From: Thermoplasmata archaeon
GTDB lineage: Archaea; Thermoplasmatota; Thermoplasmata; Methanomassiliicoccales; Methanomethylophilaceae
NCBI GenBank assembly: GCA_015063135.1
Contig: SUTA01000011.1
Location: forward strand, 1 to 64,000
DNA: 64,000 nucleotides
Reading direction: 5' to 3'
Shown here: one piece after another, positions 1 through 9,754 of the stretch
Layout: each line of letters starts with the position of its first letter
Position numbering within the stretch: the first letter of the stretch is position 1
Program-made: the position numbers and the translations under genes
Notes under the pieces: model-generated
Seen by the model: only the letters and a program-made list of their open reading frames with translations
What the model was told of the DNA's origin: nothing
Databases searched by the model: none

Positions 1-199
1 TACCTTGCATGATCAGACCCTTCTCTTCCAACCGGTCCAGCGTCGGGAAATCATACCCCTTCCAACTGCTGTATCCACCGTATTTCTCCTTGAAACATGT
101 CAGGTACAACAAGATGAAAGTGAGTTCATCCATCGCTTCTTTGGTATCCTCCATGATACGGATATGCGGATCACCATATACGGATGCATCGGTAACCAT
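1..199 (-). CDS. DUF6429 family protein, partial
   Basis: This gene runs off the left edge, so only the first 66 codons are visible. The reading frame opens at ATG 199-197, directly after an in-frame TAG. It contains the segments MDELTFILLYLTCFKEK and SSWKGYDFPTLDRLEEKG, which match the DUF6429 family as I remember it: a short helical protein with a conserved WKG(Y/F)D motif. The family has no known function and is often seen near insertion sequences. A second possible start is the internal ATG of MEDTKEAMDEL. The DNA is more AT-rich than most of the window. Family call fairly sure; start moderately sure. Confidence 0.6.
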   Translation of the reverse strand, partial: MVTDASVYGDPHIRIMEDTKEAMDELTFILLYLTCFKEKYGGYSSWKGYDFPTLDRLEEKGLIMQG

Positions 200-244
200 C
201 TATCGATTTCTTACAAATTATTCCGAATAAATCGGATAGGTGAT

Positions 245-263
245 GATAGCAATTCTTGCTATC
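245..263. repeat. Short inverted repeat
   Basis: GATAGCAA, a 3-nt spacer, then TTGCTATC forms a perfect 8-bp stem upstream of the DUF6429 start on the minus strand. It could be an operator or an RNA hairpin; nothing more can be said from sequence alone. Confidence 0.35.
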
Positions 264-290
264 TGCCCATAAAGGTAGAGGGTTTCATCT

Positions 291-313
291 TTCAAATCAG
301 GGAGTGGGGACCA
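291..313 (+). repeat. Direct repeat, left copy
   Basis: This 23-nt stretch matches positions 1831-1853 at 21 of 23 bases, including the identical core GGAGTGGGGACCA. The two copies bracket the DUF4143 ATPase gene about 1.5 kb apart. They could be remnants of mobile-element ends or of a duplicated flank. Confidence 0.5.
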
Positions 314-485
314 CTTTCTGTCCTAATCGACCAGCATCCCCTCCATGTGCTTTCTTTCTATCGATCATGGTCGATATCGATCACAGACGGTAGCGGTCGC
401 CACTTGCATTTTTAATCATCAATAATTTGAAAATATTGTAGTTATATACAAAATATTCAAATAACGACATCTCATATTTCTACGT

Positions 486-1712
486 ATGATCCCCCGCACA
501 ATCTATCCTCACATCCTTGAGAGCATAAGGAACAAACCAGTCACCCTGATAACGGGCGCAAGACAGACCGGTAAGACGTACCTGTGCAGGGAAATACACG
601 AAACCATGGGGATCGATTACGTCACACTGGCAGACAGACAGGAGAGGGAACTAGCAAACAAGGATCCCGACGCATTCCTGAAGATACACGGAACTCCGCT
701 GATCGTAGATGAAGTGCAAAAAGCGAAGTGTCTATTCGATTCGATAGAGGCTGCTATTGACAAAGCCATCTTCGAGAGAAAAGAAAGCAAGGGGATGTAT
801 GTACTCACTGGGAGCCAGACTTACAAGCTAATGGAGGGTGCATCCGAATCCTTGGCAGGAAGGGTCGGGATAATCCGCATGTCGCCACTTAGCATAAGCG
901 AGATAGCTGGACGCGAGAACAGGCCCTTCATCCCGGATCCCACCATCGCCAGCTCACGCAGGATGGATAAAGACGTGTCATCAGTGTATGCAGACATCTA
1001 TTGCGGGAACTATCCGGAACTCTACGACAACACGGATCTGAAGGCACACACTTTCTATGCGGATTATGTCGACACATACATCGCACAGGATGTTATGGAA
1101 CTCATCAACCTGAGGGACCAGCATAAATTCTTCAGTTTCATGCAGGTGCTCGCATCCATCACAGGACAGGAATTGGTGGAAAGCACCGTCTGCAATTCAG
1201 CAGGCATCAACTCACGTACACTGAAGGAATGGCTGAGCGTACTGGAAGCTGGAGAGATAATCAGACTCATGCAACCATATAACGGTGCATCCACGGTAAA
1301 AAGGGTCACCAAGCGTCCGAAGATATATTTCCGCGATACTGGTTTGGCCTGCTATCTCGCCAGGATCACGGATCCCGAGACACTCATGGCAAGCTATCTG
1401 AAAGGCCCCATGGCGGAGACGTACATTGTCAATGAGATCATCAAGACCTATACGAACGAGAAGGAGAATGCCGCATTCTACTACTATCGCAGTTCGGACG
1501 GGAACGAGGTCGATCTTCTCATCCAAAGGAACGGAGAGATCAATCTCATAGAATGCAAAGGCGGGATAGAGACGGATGCAACCGATGTCAAGGCATTCGG
1601 TAGACTGGGGGAGACGAAGGATAAGATCGGACCTTCCTGCATCGTGTGCATGACGGAGACGCCCTATCCGGTGAAGAAAGATGTGTATGCCATCCCTGTC
1701 ACATCCATCTGA
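486..1712 (+). CDS. DUF4143 / AAA_14 family ATP-binding protein
   Basis: The 408-residue protein begins with a P-loop ATPase: Walker A GARQTGKT at residues 24-31 and a Walker B-like PLIVDEVQ near residue 74. The C-terminal half has the DUF4143 nuclease-like module with the segment GNEVDLLIQRNGEINLIECKGG, the usual E...D...E.K pattern of a PD-(D/E)XK-like fold. Proteins of this AAA_14+DUF4143 type are common in archaea and anaerobic bacteria, often in multiple copies; their substrate is unknown. It is monocistronic, starts ATG and ends TGA. Flanking direct repeats and lower GC suggest an accessory origin. Confidence 0.85.
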   Translation: MIPRTIYPHILESIRNKPVTLITGARQTGKTYLCREIHETMGIDYVTLADRQERELANKDPDAFLKIHGTPLIVDEVQKAKCLFDSIEAAIDKAIFERKESKGMYVLTGSQTYKLMEGASESLAGRVGIIRMSPLSISEIAGRENRPFIPDPTIASSRRMDKDVSSVYADIYCGNYPELYDNTDLKAHTFYADYVDTYIAQDVMELINLRDQHKFFSFMQVLASITGQELVESTVCNSAGINSRTLKEWLSVLEAGEIIRLMQPYNGASTVKRVTKRPKIYFRDTGLACYLARITDPETLMASYLKGPMAETYIVNEIIKTYTNEKENAAFYYYRSSDGNEVDLLIQRNGEINLIECKGGIETDATDVKAFGRLGETKDKIGPSCIVCMTETPYPVKKDVYAIPVTSI

Positions 1713-1830
1713 CCTCGAAGACATAGGTTGCTGCAATCTCCTGGTTACAAAAACCGGTTCGGCAGATGTCTTACAAACGTCGCCATAGTCGTACGATTGC
1801 TCTGATCGGTTAGAAGTGCCAGACATGAAT

Positions 1831-1853
1831 TTCAGATCACGGAGTGGGGACCA
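1831..1853 (+). repeat. Direct repeat, right copy
   Basis: Right-hand partner of the repeat at 291-313 (21 of 23 identical, core GGAGTGGGGACCA), lying between the ATPase gene and the acyltransferase gene. Confidence 0.5.
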
Positions 1854-1970
1854 TACTCGTCTATAATCTTCGGAATTTGGATCCATGTTCACGGGGCCGA
1901 TTGATGGCCCGTCAACTAATGAACTCATCTCATCCAACCATTAATATCCCCGATTCACTATCGAATTACA

Positions 1971-3086
1971 GTGAGAGATATCGTTGCACCTTCGAGGCTG
2001 AAAACGGCAGACGTTCTCAAGGGGATTCTCATCCTCGGGGTCGTCTTCGTTCACATGTTCATGCTGAATCAGGTGGACGATGCGGGAAGGTCGGTCTCTC
2101 TGATCCTCCAGCCATTGTATATGGGGCTCATATGTTTCTTCGTAGTCGCAGGCTATTTCCTGCCGTCGGGCGGCTATATCCAGAAAATCAAGAAACGTTC
2201 AAAGCTCCTGATCGTCCTGGTCGTATGCTCAGTGGCATTTCCCGTCATATTGTATCTCTGGCTCTGGGTGCTCGGTCAGCCCTCCACCCTGGACGATCTC
2301 TGGCTGTCGATAGTTTCGAGTTTCGGGAATCAGAGCCTGTTCGAGCCGCTGGACTCTCCCGATCCGATCAAGGTCTGCTATTCCGCATATGCCTATTATT
2401 TCCTATGGGTCATGCTATGGTCGTTCTTCATATTCTATGCGATCGTCAATCGCGTTCTGGCCGATCGCAGGCTGTTCGCTGTTACGCTGCTGTTGCTGCT
2501 CGCGGCAGAGGCCGTCCTAGTGTACATTGGCGTGAAGCTTCCTTTCGATTCCACGCTGATCCCGATCTCCGTTGCTTTCATGCTCATCGGCGCCTACCTT
2601 TCGCAGATGCGCTTCCTAGAGAAGCTGGAGAATGCAGAATTGGGATCGTCCAGAACCTGGGTTCCTCTGATCCTGTCGCTGTTGGCGCTGGCCGTGCTCG
2701 TGTATCTGTTCCCGCCCGGCGTCAAGTTCAATTTCGCCTATTTCGGAGAGTACGGGGGGATGAGCGCCTTCCCGTTCTTCATCGAGGGCATACTCGTCTT
2801 CATCATATTCTCATACGTTTCGATGCTCTTCGCCCGCATACCCCTGCTGTCCGACGTGTTCGCGATATGCGGGAAGTACTCCCTCGCCCTGGCCGTTCTC
2901 CACATATTCGTGGTAATGGTCGTTCTGGCACTGTTCTACACCTTGCCGACCGATATGGTGTTCCCCCCGTTATCGGCGGTGCAGACGCTGGCGATGGGCG
3001 TGTTCGCCGTCGTATTCACGGTCGGCGCGTGCATGCTGGTAGACAGGAGGAAGGCTAATCGGAAAGACGGCGCCCCGACAGCATGA
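1971..3086 (+). CDS. Membrane acyltransferase (acyltransferase 3-like)
   Basis: The 371-residue protein opens with LKTADVLKGILILGVVFVH, the start typical of acyltransferase-3 family membrane enzymes, in which the His after the first helix is catalytic in characterised members. About ten hydrophobic segments follow to the C-terminus. Such enzymes O-acylate cell-surface sugars or other exported molecules; the substrate here is unknown. The start is GTG at 1971 and the stop is TGA. Some family members lack activity, and the conserved second motif is not obvious to me, so catalysis is an inference. Confidence 0.75.
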   Translation: MRDIVAPSRLKTADVLKGILILGVVFVHMFMLNQVDDAGRSVSLILQPLYMGLICFFVVAGYFLPSGGYIQKIKKRSKLLIVLVVCSVAFPVILYLWLWVLGQPSTLDDLWLSIVSSFGNQSLFEPLDSPDPIKVCYSAYAYYFLWVMLWSFFIFYAIVNRVLADRRLFAVTLLLLLAAEAVLVYIGVKLPFDSTLIPISVAFMLIGAYLSQMRFLEKLENAELGSSRTWVPLILSLLALAVLVYLFPPGVKFNFAYFGEYGGMSAFPFFIEGILVFIIFSYVSMLFARIPLLSDVFAICGKYSLALAVLHIFVVMVVLALFYTLPTDMVFPPLSAVQTLAMGVFAVVFTVGACMLVDRRKANRKDGAPTA

Positions 3087-3147
3087 GTATCATGGCCTAT
3101 TCATCAGGGAGCGGGGCCATCATCCAGCGCTCGGCCATTCGAAAGGA

Positions 3148-3237
3148 TCGGGTTCTTTGGATTTCCCACACCCTGAATCCGATGAGCACCCCAGCAGCGG
3201 CCAATCCTATGCCGATGAATTCAGTGATTGGGACCAA
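3148..3237 (-). CDS. Possible small single-span membrane protein
   Basis: On the minus strand a short frame beginning TTG 3237 reads VPITEFIGIGLAAAGVLIG and then FRVWEIQRT, a plausible transmembrane helix with a positively charged inner end. It would stop at CGA 3150-3148, with a second in-frame CGA three codons later, and a TAG further on. A TATA-like stretch (plus-strand 3252-3260) lies about 20 nt upstream, which would suit a leaderless transcript. There is no homology I recognise. It could be chance, so confidence is low. Confidence 0.25.
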
Positions 3238-3296
3238 TCCGATATGCAAATGGTTAATTGCAGACGGGAACGTCCCGCATCAGGAGAGTGGAGCGC

Positions 3297-4242
3297 ATGG
3301 GGAACATGAGCAAGGGGCCGGATGCTACCGATTATTCGAAGACTGCCAGCTGGTACAGGATCCCGGAGATCACCAAGGGCATAGACACCTTCTTCGTCTA
3401 TCCTACGGAGTACCTGGGTCTTGATGAGGGGGACCCCGCCTACGCGGCGTTGGACAACCCCGATATGCGGGAGGGCGTGGAGTTCGACCATTTGGTCCTG
3501 GCGAGCGTGTGCGAGGATTCCACCAATCTGTTCATGCCGTACTACCGCCAGGCCAGCGCGAGGACCCTGGGGGATGCCTGGAAGGATACCGGGGACATCC
3601 GCACCGCGCTCGCCTTGATCCCCTATGCGTACGTGACCGCCGCGCTCGATTTCTATTTCGACAACTACAACGGCGGCCGCCCGTTCATAATCGCCGGCCA
3701 CAGCCAGGGATCCGCCATAGTCACCCCTGGTGCTCAAGGACTACTTCAGGGAGCATCCCGAGTACTACGGGCGCATGGTCGCGGCCTACGTCATAGGCTT
3801 CTCCGTCACGAGGGATTATCTGGAGGCGAATCCCCACCTGAGGTTCGCGGCAGGCGAGAGCGATGCGGGCGTCATCATCAGCTGGAACACCGAGGGCAAG
3901 GGGAACGTGGACACTAAGGCCGGCAATGTCGTGGTCATGCCCGGAGAGGTCAGCATCAACCCGCTCAACTGGAGGCTCGATGATACATATGCATCGGCGA
4001 GCGAGAACCTCGGATCGCTCATATTCGACGAGGAGACGTCCGAGACCCGGATTGGGGACATCGGCGCGGATGCGAAGCTGGTCCTCGACCGCGGGGTGAT
4101 CCTCTCCAACGCGGATTACGAACCGATAGGGCTGCCGCAGTACTTCGGCCCGCAGAGCTTCCACAACGGGGACTATACCTTCTACTACAACAACATCAAG
4201 AAGAATGTGGCGAAGCGCATCGCGACCTACCTTGACAGCTGA
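3297..4242 (+). pseudogene. DUF3089 alpha/beta-hydrolase-like gene, frameshifted
   Basis: The first part reads ITKGIDTFFVYPTEYLG and then the nucleophile elbow GHSQGS, the classical order in DUF3089 hydrolase-fold proteins. The frame breaks at about 3724-3727. Removing one C from the CCCC run joins IVT to LVLKDYFREHP and on to MVAAYVIGFSVTRDYLE, restoring the conserved family sequence through to TGA 4240-4242. The start ATG 3297 has an AGGAG about 10 nt upstream; ATG 3309 is an alternative. A single-base homopolymer change could be a sequencing error or a real inactivation. Substrate unknown. Confidence 0.75.
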
Positions 4243-4360
4243 AGTGCTAGATGTAGGAAATCAATGAAAGGTCCCGTGGTGATCCGGTAAGTCATGCCCC
4301 AAGTTCGATTGCGCCCATGCATGCCATCCCCACGATGAGACGCCATCTCACCGAGTCGGA

Positions 4361-4372
4361 AACCGTTTAACC
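4361..4372 (+). promoter_or_regulatory. TATA-like element of the carboxylesterase gene
   Basis: The AACCGTTTAACC stretch is centred about 33 nt before ATG 4400 and only about 15 nt before ATG 4382. Archaeal transcription normally begins 22-30 nt after the TATA centre, which favours ATG 4400 on a nearly leaderless mRNA. Confidence 0.4.
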
Positions 4373-4399
4373 CGTGAATCCATGCGAATCCCAGATATC

Positions 4400-5737
4400 A
4401 TGGAATCGACAGACGCAGGCGATGTTTCAGGAACCACGGTCCAATGTCCGGCGGGAACCTTCAAAGGCCTCAGAGAAGGCGGGGCCGTCCAGTTCCTTGG
4501 GATCAGGTACGCGACCTCGGAGAGGTTCGGCGCTCCGGTCCCGTACAGGTACCCGGAGGGGGTCCACGAGATGGCCACCCCTTGCCCCTTAGCCATCCAG
4601 GAATCGTCGAGACTGGGCATGCAGATGTCCGGCGTGGATGTCGACGCGATACCTCAGGAGGAGAGCTGCCAGTACCTCTCGGTCACGGTCCCGGAGGGGT
4701 CCGCGGGGAAGCTGCCAGTCATGATATGGATCCACGGCGGGTCCTTCGAGAGCCTGGGGTGCGACCTGATGTCCTTCGACCGTGTGCCCCTGGCTACGGA
4801 ATGCGGCGTGATCGTCGTCGGAATAGGATACCGCCTGGGCGTCCTCGGCTTCCTGAGGGACAGGGAGGGGAAACTATGCAACAACGGCATCCTGGACATC
4901 ATAGAGGCCGTCAGGTGGGTCAAGGAGAACATATCCGCGTTCGGTGGCGATGCCGACAACATCACGCTCTTCGGGGAGTCGGCGGGAGGCGAGGCCATCA
5001 GGTGCGTCATGCTGGCCGAAGGCACCGAGGACCTGTACAGGAGGGCGATCATCCAGAGCGCCCCCCTAACCGTCATGACGGGCCGCGGGCCCATGGAGCA
5101 GAAGATGCTGGAGGAGCTGAACCGCATGCCCATCGATGCGAGCATCGACGAGGTGAAGAGGGTCCAGGCCAGCATAGCGTCCCATGTCACCGAGAAGGGG
5201 CCCCCGAAGTACATGAAATTCGGTCCCCGCTACGGCGTCTACCCGCTCCCGGACGAGAGCGCGATACCCGACAGGATCAGGAGCATCGCCAAGGACCATG
5301 ACCTCATCATAGGGTCCACCGAGAGGGAGGTCGCCGTGTTCATAAGCCTCAGGAAGGCCATCGTGGCCATGGACAGGTTCGTCCTGACCAGATGGCTCAT
5401 CGAGAGGGTTATCAGGAAGAAGTCCCTCAGCATGTTCACGGAGCCCTGCGAGGGCTTCGCGAGGAAGTACGCGGAGCTCGGAGGGAAGGTGTACCTATAC
5501 AGGTTTTTCTGGATGAAGGACTACGATTACATCGGTGCCTGCCATACGTCGGATGTGCAGCTCCTGTTCGGGTCCAAGGGCCTCCAGGGCATGGACATCT
5601 CCATGGGCAAGACGGAGGCCGAGACGCTCGAGGAGGGCAGGCCAATGAGGAGGATGTGGGCGGAGTTCGCGAGGTCCGGAGAGGTCCCGGAGACGGAGCT
5701 CGAGGGCATCCTGAGGATCGGAAGGGTCAAGCTCCGA
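4400..5737 (+). CDS. Type-B carboxylesterase family protein
   Basis: The alpha/beta hydrolase has the family landmarks: GLREGGAVQFLGIRYA, the oxyanion-hole segment WIHGGSFESLG, FGGDADNITLFGESAGGE with the nucleophile Ser in GESAG, and a C-terminal His region around IGACHTSDVQLLFG. It probably cleaves carboxylic esters in the cytoplasm; no signal peptide is seen. About 445 residues is slightly short for the family. The frame could also be opened at ATG 4382, but the second codon there is CGA. Seven codons before the TGA at 5756-5758 there is another in-frame CGA (5735-5737). Both fit CGA being a stop, and the coordinates follow that reading; the conventional reading is 4382-5758. Confidence 0.85.
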
Positions 5738-5814
5738 TACACGGTCCCGAACGTCTGACAGCAACTTATAGAAAACGAAGATCCAACGCCGCCGGTTCTC
5801 GGCGGTGGTGTGAA

Positions 5815-5842
5815 GGGGGTCGGCGGAGAACCGCCGACCTCC
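5815..5842 (-). terminator. Hairpin after the phasin-like gene
   Basis: GGTCGGCGG (5818-5826), loop AGAA, CCGCCGACC (5831-5839), extended by a few G-C and G-T pairs. It lies about 20 nt beyond the stop of the minus-strand gene and also after the plus-strand esterase, so it may serve both. Confidence 0.55.
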
Positions 5843-5863
5843 CTAGTTTAATGTTTAGTACCT

Positions 5864-6502
5864 TCAGAAGGAGGGGGTCTCGTCCTTGGGCTCCTCGGCC
5901 TTCTCCTTAGCGGGGGCAGCCTTCTTCTTGGCGGGAGCCTTCTTCTTGGCAGGGGCGTCGGCGGCCTTGGGGGCGGCCTTCTTCTTCTTGCCCTCGCCGT
6001 TCCTGACCTCGGCGGCCTTGTCGACGACGGTGCTCGTGACATCGCGACCCTGCTCCTGGCTCTTGATGGCGAAGTCGGCGACGGAGTCGGCCTGCTCGAT
6101 GATGTGCTTCTTGGACATCTCCTGGAACTTCTTGACCTCCTTCATGACCTCCTTGGGGGTGAAGGGGGCGGCGGGCGCTCCGGGCACGGCGGGCATCTCC
6201 TCGGGGAGGGATGCGACGAAACTGTCCTGGATCTTCATGAAGTCGTTCATGAACTGCTCCATCTGGGCCTTCGAGGATTTGATGGCGGATTTCTGCAGGT
6301 CAATCAGCTGTCCCAGGAAGGACATGACGTTGGCGTCGATCTCGTCCATGAACTTCTTGAGGTCCTTGTCGACTTTGTCGGCCTCGGGCATCTTGAAGTC
6401 CTCGAATTTGGGCATGCCAGGCAGCTGGGGGAGCTGGGGCATCTGTGCTGCGTTGAACATCGGCGGGAAGCCGGCACACTGTTTCTTTTCATCTGCGGGC
6501 AT
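5864..6502 (-). CDS. Phasin-like helical protein with Lys/Ala/Pro tail
   Basis: The 212-residue protein has three parts. Residues 1-40 are rich in Met, Pro and Phe (FNAAQMPQLPQLPGMPKF). Residues 40-160 form long amphipathic helices (MDEIDANVMSFLGQLIDLQK, MEQFMNDFMKIQDSF) resembling phasins or PhaE-type subunits of polyhydroxyalkanoate synthase. The last 50 residues are a disordered basic tail with repeated PAKKKAPAKKKAAPAK, like the tails of PhaF or histone H1. The same Met/Pro segment and basic tail occur on the two ligases transcribed divergently from 6941, so the three products probably share a location or partner. No phaC synthase is in the window, so a PHA role is only an analogy. Ends TGA. 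Confidence 0.6.
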   Translation of the reverse strand: MPADEKKQCAGFPPMFNAAQMPQLPQLPGMPKFEDFKMPEADKVDKDLKKFMDEIDANVMSFLGQLIDLQKSAIKSSKAQMEQFMNDFMKIQDSFVASLPEEMPAVPGAPAAPFTPKEVMKEVKKFQEMSKKHIIEQADSVADFAIKSQEQGRDVTSTVVDKAAEVRNGEGKKKKAAPKAADAPAKKKAPAKKKAAPAKEKAEEPKDETPSF

Positions 6503-6940
6503 TTGAATCGCTCCTTTGATTGATGCCGTCTTGTATCACTTGAAGGGTATATTAAAATTTCATATTCGTAGGTGAGTCGAGCATTCAAAGAATCATTCTA
6601 AGAGGTGCGATGCGCCATGCCGTACATGCCGTCACGGGCATCCTCGCCCTATGGTCGGAGGTGCGGGCCGGGATCGGATCCCCTGCGGTCATGTGCGAGG
6701 GGGCGACCTCCGCCATCAGCGGCACATGGGCATCGCGTCTGCGCCTATCTCTCTGCAGGGCATCCGCGGGTCCGTCACTCTCGCCGGGTCAGCCGGTCCA
6801 TCAGTGCGGGAGGGATTCGTCGGACAGCAGTCTTTGACACACATGTTCTCAGGAACATGCATCGGCGAGAGGAGTGCCTGTCGCTCTTCGTTAAATAAGC
6901 GGATTCGCATCCGCGTGCAATCAAAGAGGGGCTTCTTCTC
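6503..6940. promoter_or_regulatory. Divergent intergenic region, no gene seen
   Basis: This 438-nt gap separates the phasin-like gene (minus) from the first ligase (plus). Near 6548-6560 the minus strand reads TTTTAATATACC, a good TATA box about 50 nt before the phasin start. On the plus strand CGTTAAATAAGC at 6887-6898 can serve the ligase, whose ATG is preceded by a GAGGGG ribosome site. Short frames exist between 6600 and 6900 in both strands, but they show no homology and no start signals, so I do not call a gene. Confidence 0.5.
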
Positions 6941-9493
6941 ATGAGCACCGGCGATAAACAGAAGAGATTCATGCAGCGTTTGAAGAGCGGCGAGATTGCA
7001 GACCAGGCGTGTTGGTCGTTCATCAAGGAGATGAACTCCGTCTCCGATGAGCGCCTCGATAGCGTGGCCATAACGGACAGCTACAGGCAGTACACCTACA
7101 GGCAGATGTTCTGGTATTGGGAGAGGTACGCGGAGGCGTTCTCCGGCATCGGCCTAACCGGCGAGAACCATTCCCGCGTGGGGCTCATAAGCGTGCCCCT
7201 GCCCGAGACGATCTTCACGCTGTATGCCCTCAACATGACCGGTGCGAGCATATCGGTGATCTACCATCTCGACCTGTACGACGAGAAGCAGATCTACAGC
7301 ATGATCGAGAGGGAGAAGATCACCGACCTCGTGATCTCGGAGATCTTCGCATTCCCCAACCTGATGAAGCGCCTTCACAGGGACAGGGGGAGGCTGGGCA
7401 TCAAGAAGATCATCGTCATCCCCAGCCCCATGGGAGGGGACTTCGCCATCCCCGCGTTCGACCTGGCGAGGAGGCTGAACGCGGAGATGTACCGCGAGCT
7501 CCCGGGAAGCATCCTCATGGAGGATCTCCTGGAGAAGTATGAGGCATATCCAATATCGTACGCCAAGGAGGTGCAGCCGATCATCCTTCACACCACCGGG
7601 ACCGTCAGCGGCATGCACAAGCCGGTGCCCCTGACCAATAAGGCCATGAACTCCTTCGTGGTGAGCGTCCTGGAAGCGAAGGAGAGCTTCGAGGATTTCA
7701 AGAACATCCCGGAGCACATCGTCACGTACATCCCCTATTACATCAACTGGGCCTACTGCATGGTCGACGCGCTGCACACCGCGCTGAGCCTGGGCGCGGA
7801 GGTCGTGAGCCTGCCCATGGCCTCCATGAACCCCCGCTACTCGGAGGCCATCGAGCGCTACGGAGTCAACGTGCTCATGACCAGCATGGCCTTCTTCGAC
7901 ACATGGCACAAGACGAAGCCCGATATCGATCTCTCCAAGCTGAAGATCCTGATCATGGGCGGTACCTACGTCTCGCCCGAGTACAAGAAGGAGTTCAACG
8001 ACTACCTGAGATCGTGCGGCTCCACGGCCCGCGTCATCAACGGATACGGGCTCTCCGAGCTGGGCGGTGCATGCACCATCTGCCCATCGACGAGGGACGA
8101 CGACGCCATCGGATACCTGCTGCCCGGGATCAAGGCGAAGATCTTCGTAGAGGATGAGAACCGCTACTACGAAGTCTCCGACGGTCCGCGCACAGGGCTC
8201 CTCCTGCTGGGCGGTCCGACCATGAGCAGCGGCGTTCTCGACGGCACGGAGTTCTTCGAGCTCGAGGAGGTCGACGGCGAGAAGTACTTCAACTCCCACG
8301 ACCTGGTGAAGGTGGCCGAGGACGGATGCCTCACCTGCATCGGGAGGTCCAACCATTACTTCGTCAACAACGCCGGTGTGCGCTTCGACGCAGGGCTGGT
8401 GGAGAACGCGGTCACGAAGCAGCCGGGCGTGAGGTTCTGCGGCCTGACTCCGGAGTTCCACAAGATCCTGCACGACAACGTCCCCATCCTCTACGTCGAG
8501 ATGAGGGATCAGGGAGCCGACGAGCTCGGCACCCTGCGCAACGCCCTGATACAGGTGTTCATCAAGGACGAGCTCATCTCCGATACCAACCTCCCCAGCC
8601 AGTGCGTGATAGTGAAGAGCATGCCCCTGAACACCAACGGGAAGGTCGACGCCAAGAAGCTCAAGTCCGGAACGGTGACCGGCGCCCGCTACTCCATCAG
8701 GCCCGTGCACATTGACGGGAAGCTCGTCGACATCCTGCTCGTCCCGGCGGCGGAGGGGGAGTTCGCCACCATGGGCGCGGGAGTCCCGGAGGAGCTCGAG
8801 GGAGACCCCTACAACATCGTGTCCGAGCTCTTCTCCGCGATCCCGGAGATCAAGGATCAGGGGCTCATGAGGGTGCTCAAGATCCCGGGCCTCAGGGAGC
8901 TCATGCTCAAGCTCACGGACTTCGACATCGACAACATACCGGCGAGCATGTGGAACCTGGCGCCGAAGCTGTTCAACATGACGTACAAGAACGACTTGAT
9001 GCCGCTGATCAAGCAGTACAGCCAGCTCGAGGGGATCCTCCCGATGCTCAACGGGAACATGCCCCCAATGCCGCCCATGATGCCCTTCATGCCGATGCCC
9101 AATCTCGGCAGCGCGGGGATGCCCGGGATGCAGGGATTCGATGCTAACGTCGGAAACTGGATGGAGCAGATCAACACTGTCATCGTGAATTTCTGGAAGC
9201 AGCTATTCGAGATGCAGAGGTTCTTCTTCGGAGCGTCCATGGGGCAGTTCCCCGCGATGCCCGGCTTCCCTGCGTTCCCCTTCTTCCCCAACGCGACGGT
9301 GCAGGCCGAACCTAGGAAGGAGGAGGCTACCGCGGAGAAGGCCGCCGATGCGGAGCCCGCCAAGCCCGCAGCGAAGAAGGCCCCCGCGAAGAAGCGGACC
9401 GCCGCAGCGAAGAAGGCTCCTGCGGAGAAGGTCTCCAAGGCCAAGGCGGAGCCTATCGAAGATGCGGCGGACAGCGGACCCGAGACGGTGCGA
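6941..9493 (+). CDS. AMP-forming acyl/aryl ligase with phasin-like Lys-rich tail (copy 1)
   Basis: Residues 1-640 form an adenylate-forming (ANL superfamily) enzyme. The A3-like motif is HTTGTVSGMHKPV near residue 217, A5 is NGYGLSE near 367, A7/A8 is HDLVKVAEDGCLTCIGRS, and A10 carries the catalytic Lys in TNGKVDAKK near 565. It should activate a carboxylic acid as an AMP ester; the substrate is unknown. Residues 640-700 are a helical linker, 705-785 a Met/Pro/Phe-rich segment (MPPMMPFMPMPNLG), and 788-847 a basic Ala/Lys/Pro tail. The ATG follows a GAGGGG site. It ends at CGA 9491-9493, exactly where the paralogue downstream has TGA; the conventional frame would continue to TAG 9632-9634. 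Confidence 0.85.
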
Positions 9494-9538
9494 ATCCGAT
9501 CCCGCGAGGACCGGGGATCGTCCTTCAACAGAGGGGGT

Positions 9539-9558
9539 CCGGCGGGTCGATCCGCCGG
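9539..9558 (+). terminator. Hairpin after ligase copy 1
   Basis: CCGGCGG, 6-nt loop, CCGCCGG, a perfect 7-bp stem 46 nt after the CGA stop. A second weaker stem of CCCGTTTTT and AAAAACCGGG lies at 9661-9686. Confidence 0.5.
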
Positions 9559-9754
9559 CCTTCCCGCATCTCTTTTCGTGCCGTCATCTCGCGAGTGCGG
9601 AGACGGATTCGCTGTCCTGCAGAGCGACTGTTAGGTCCCTCATTTCCCATCGGTTCCGAACCCGTTTTTCTCGGACAAAAACCGGGGAACAAAACAGCAG
9701 GTTTAAACCATTGAAGTAGAGTACTCCCCCCTCATAGATTTCGAGGGGAGACTC

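Noticed and set aside
1815-1827. 13-mer AGTGCCAGACATG shared with 44901-44913
   Set aside because: Identity ends after a few more bases; too short to call a repeat family without a genome-wide search.
1844-3058. Long Arg/Pro-rich frame overlapping the acyltransferase gene
   Set aside because: It is a shadow frame produced by high GC; the overlapping frame encodes a clear membrane protein family.
6605-6898. Overlapping short frames before ligase copy 1
   Set aside because: Three frames are open at once, which reflects composition; none has a ribosome site or recognisable product.
7154-8710. Long minus-strand frame within ligase copy 1
   Set aside because: Antisense shadow with His/Val/Leu-rich composition typical of reversed GC-rich coding sequence; the plus strand has all ANL motifs.
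9640-9700. GGTTCCGAACCC resembling a tRNA T-arm
   Set aside because: No acceptor, D or anticodon arms fit around it; it overlaps a stem of CCCG and CGGG with T/A runs. I see no tRNA, rRNA or CRISPR array in the window.
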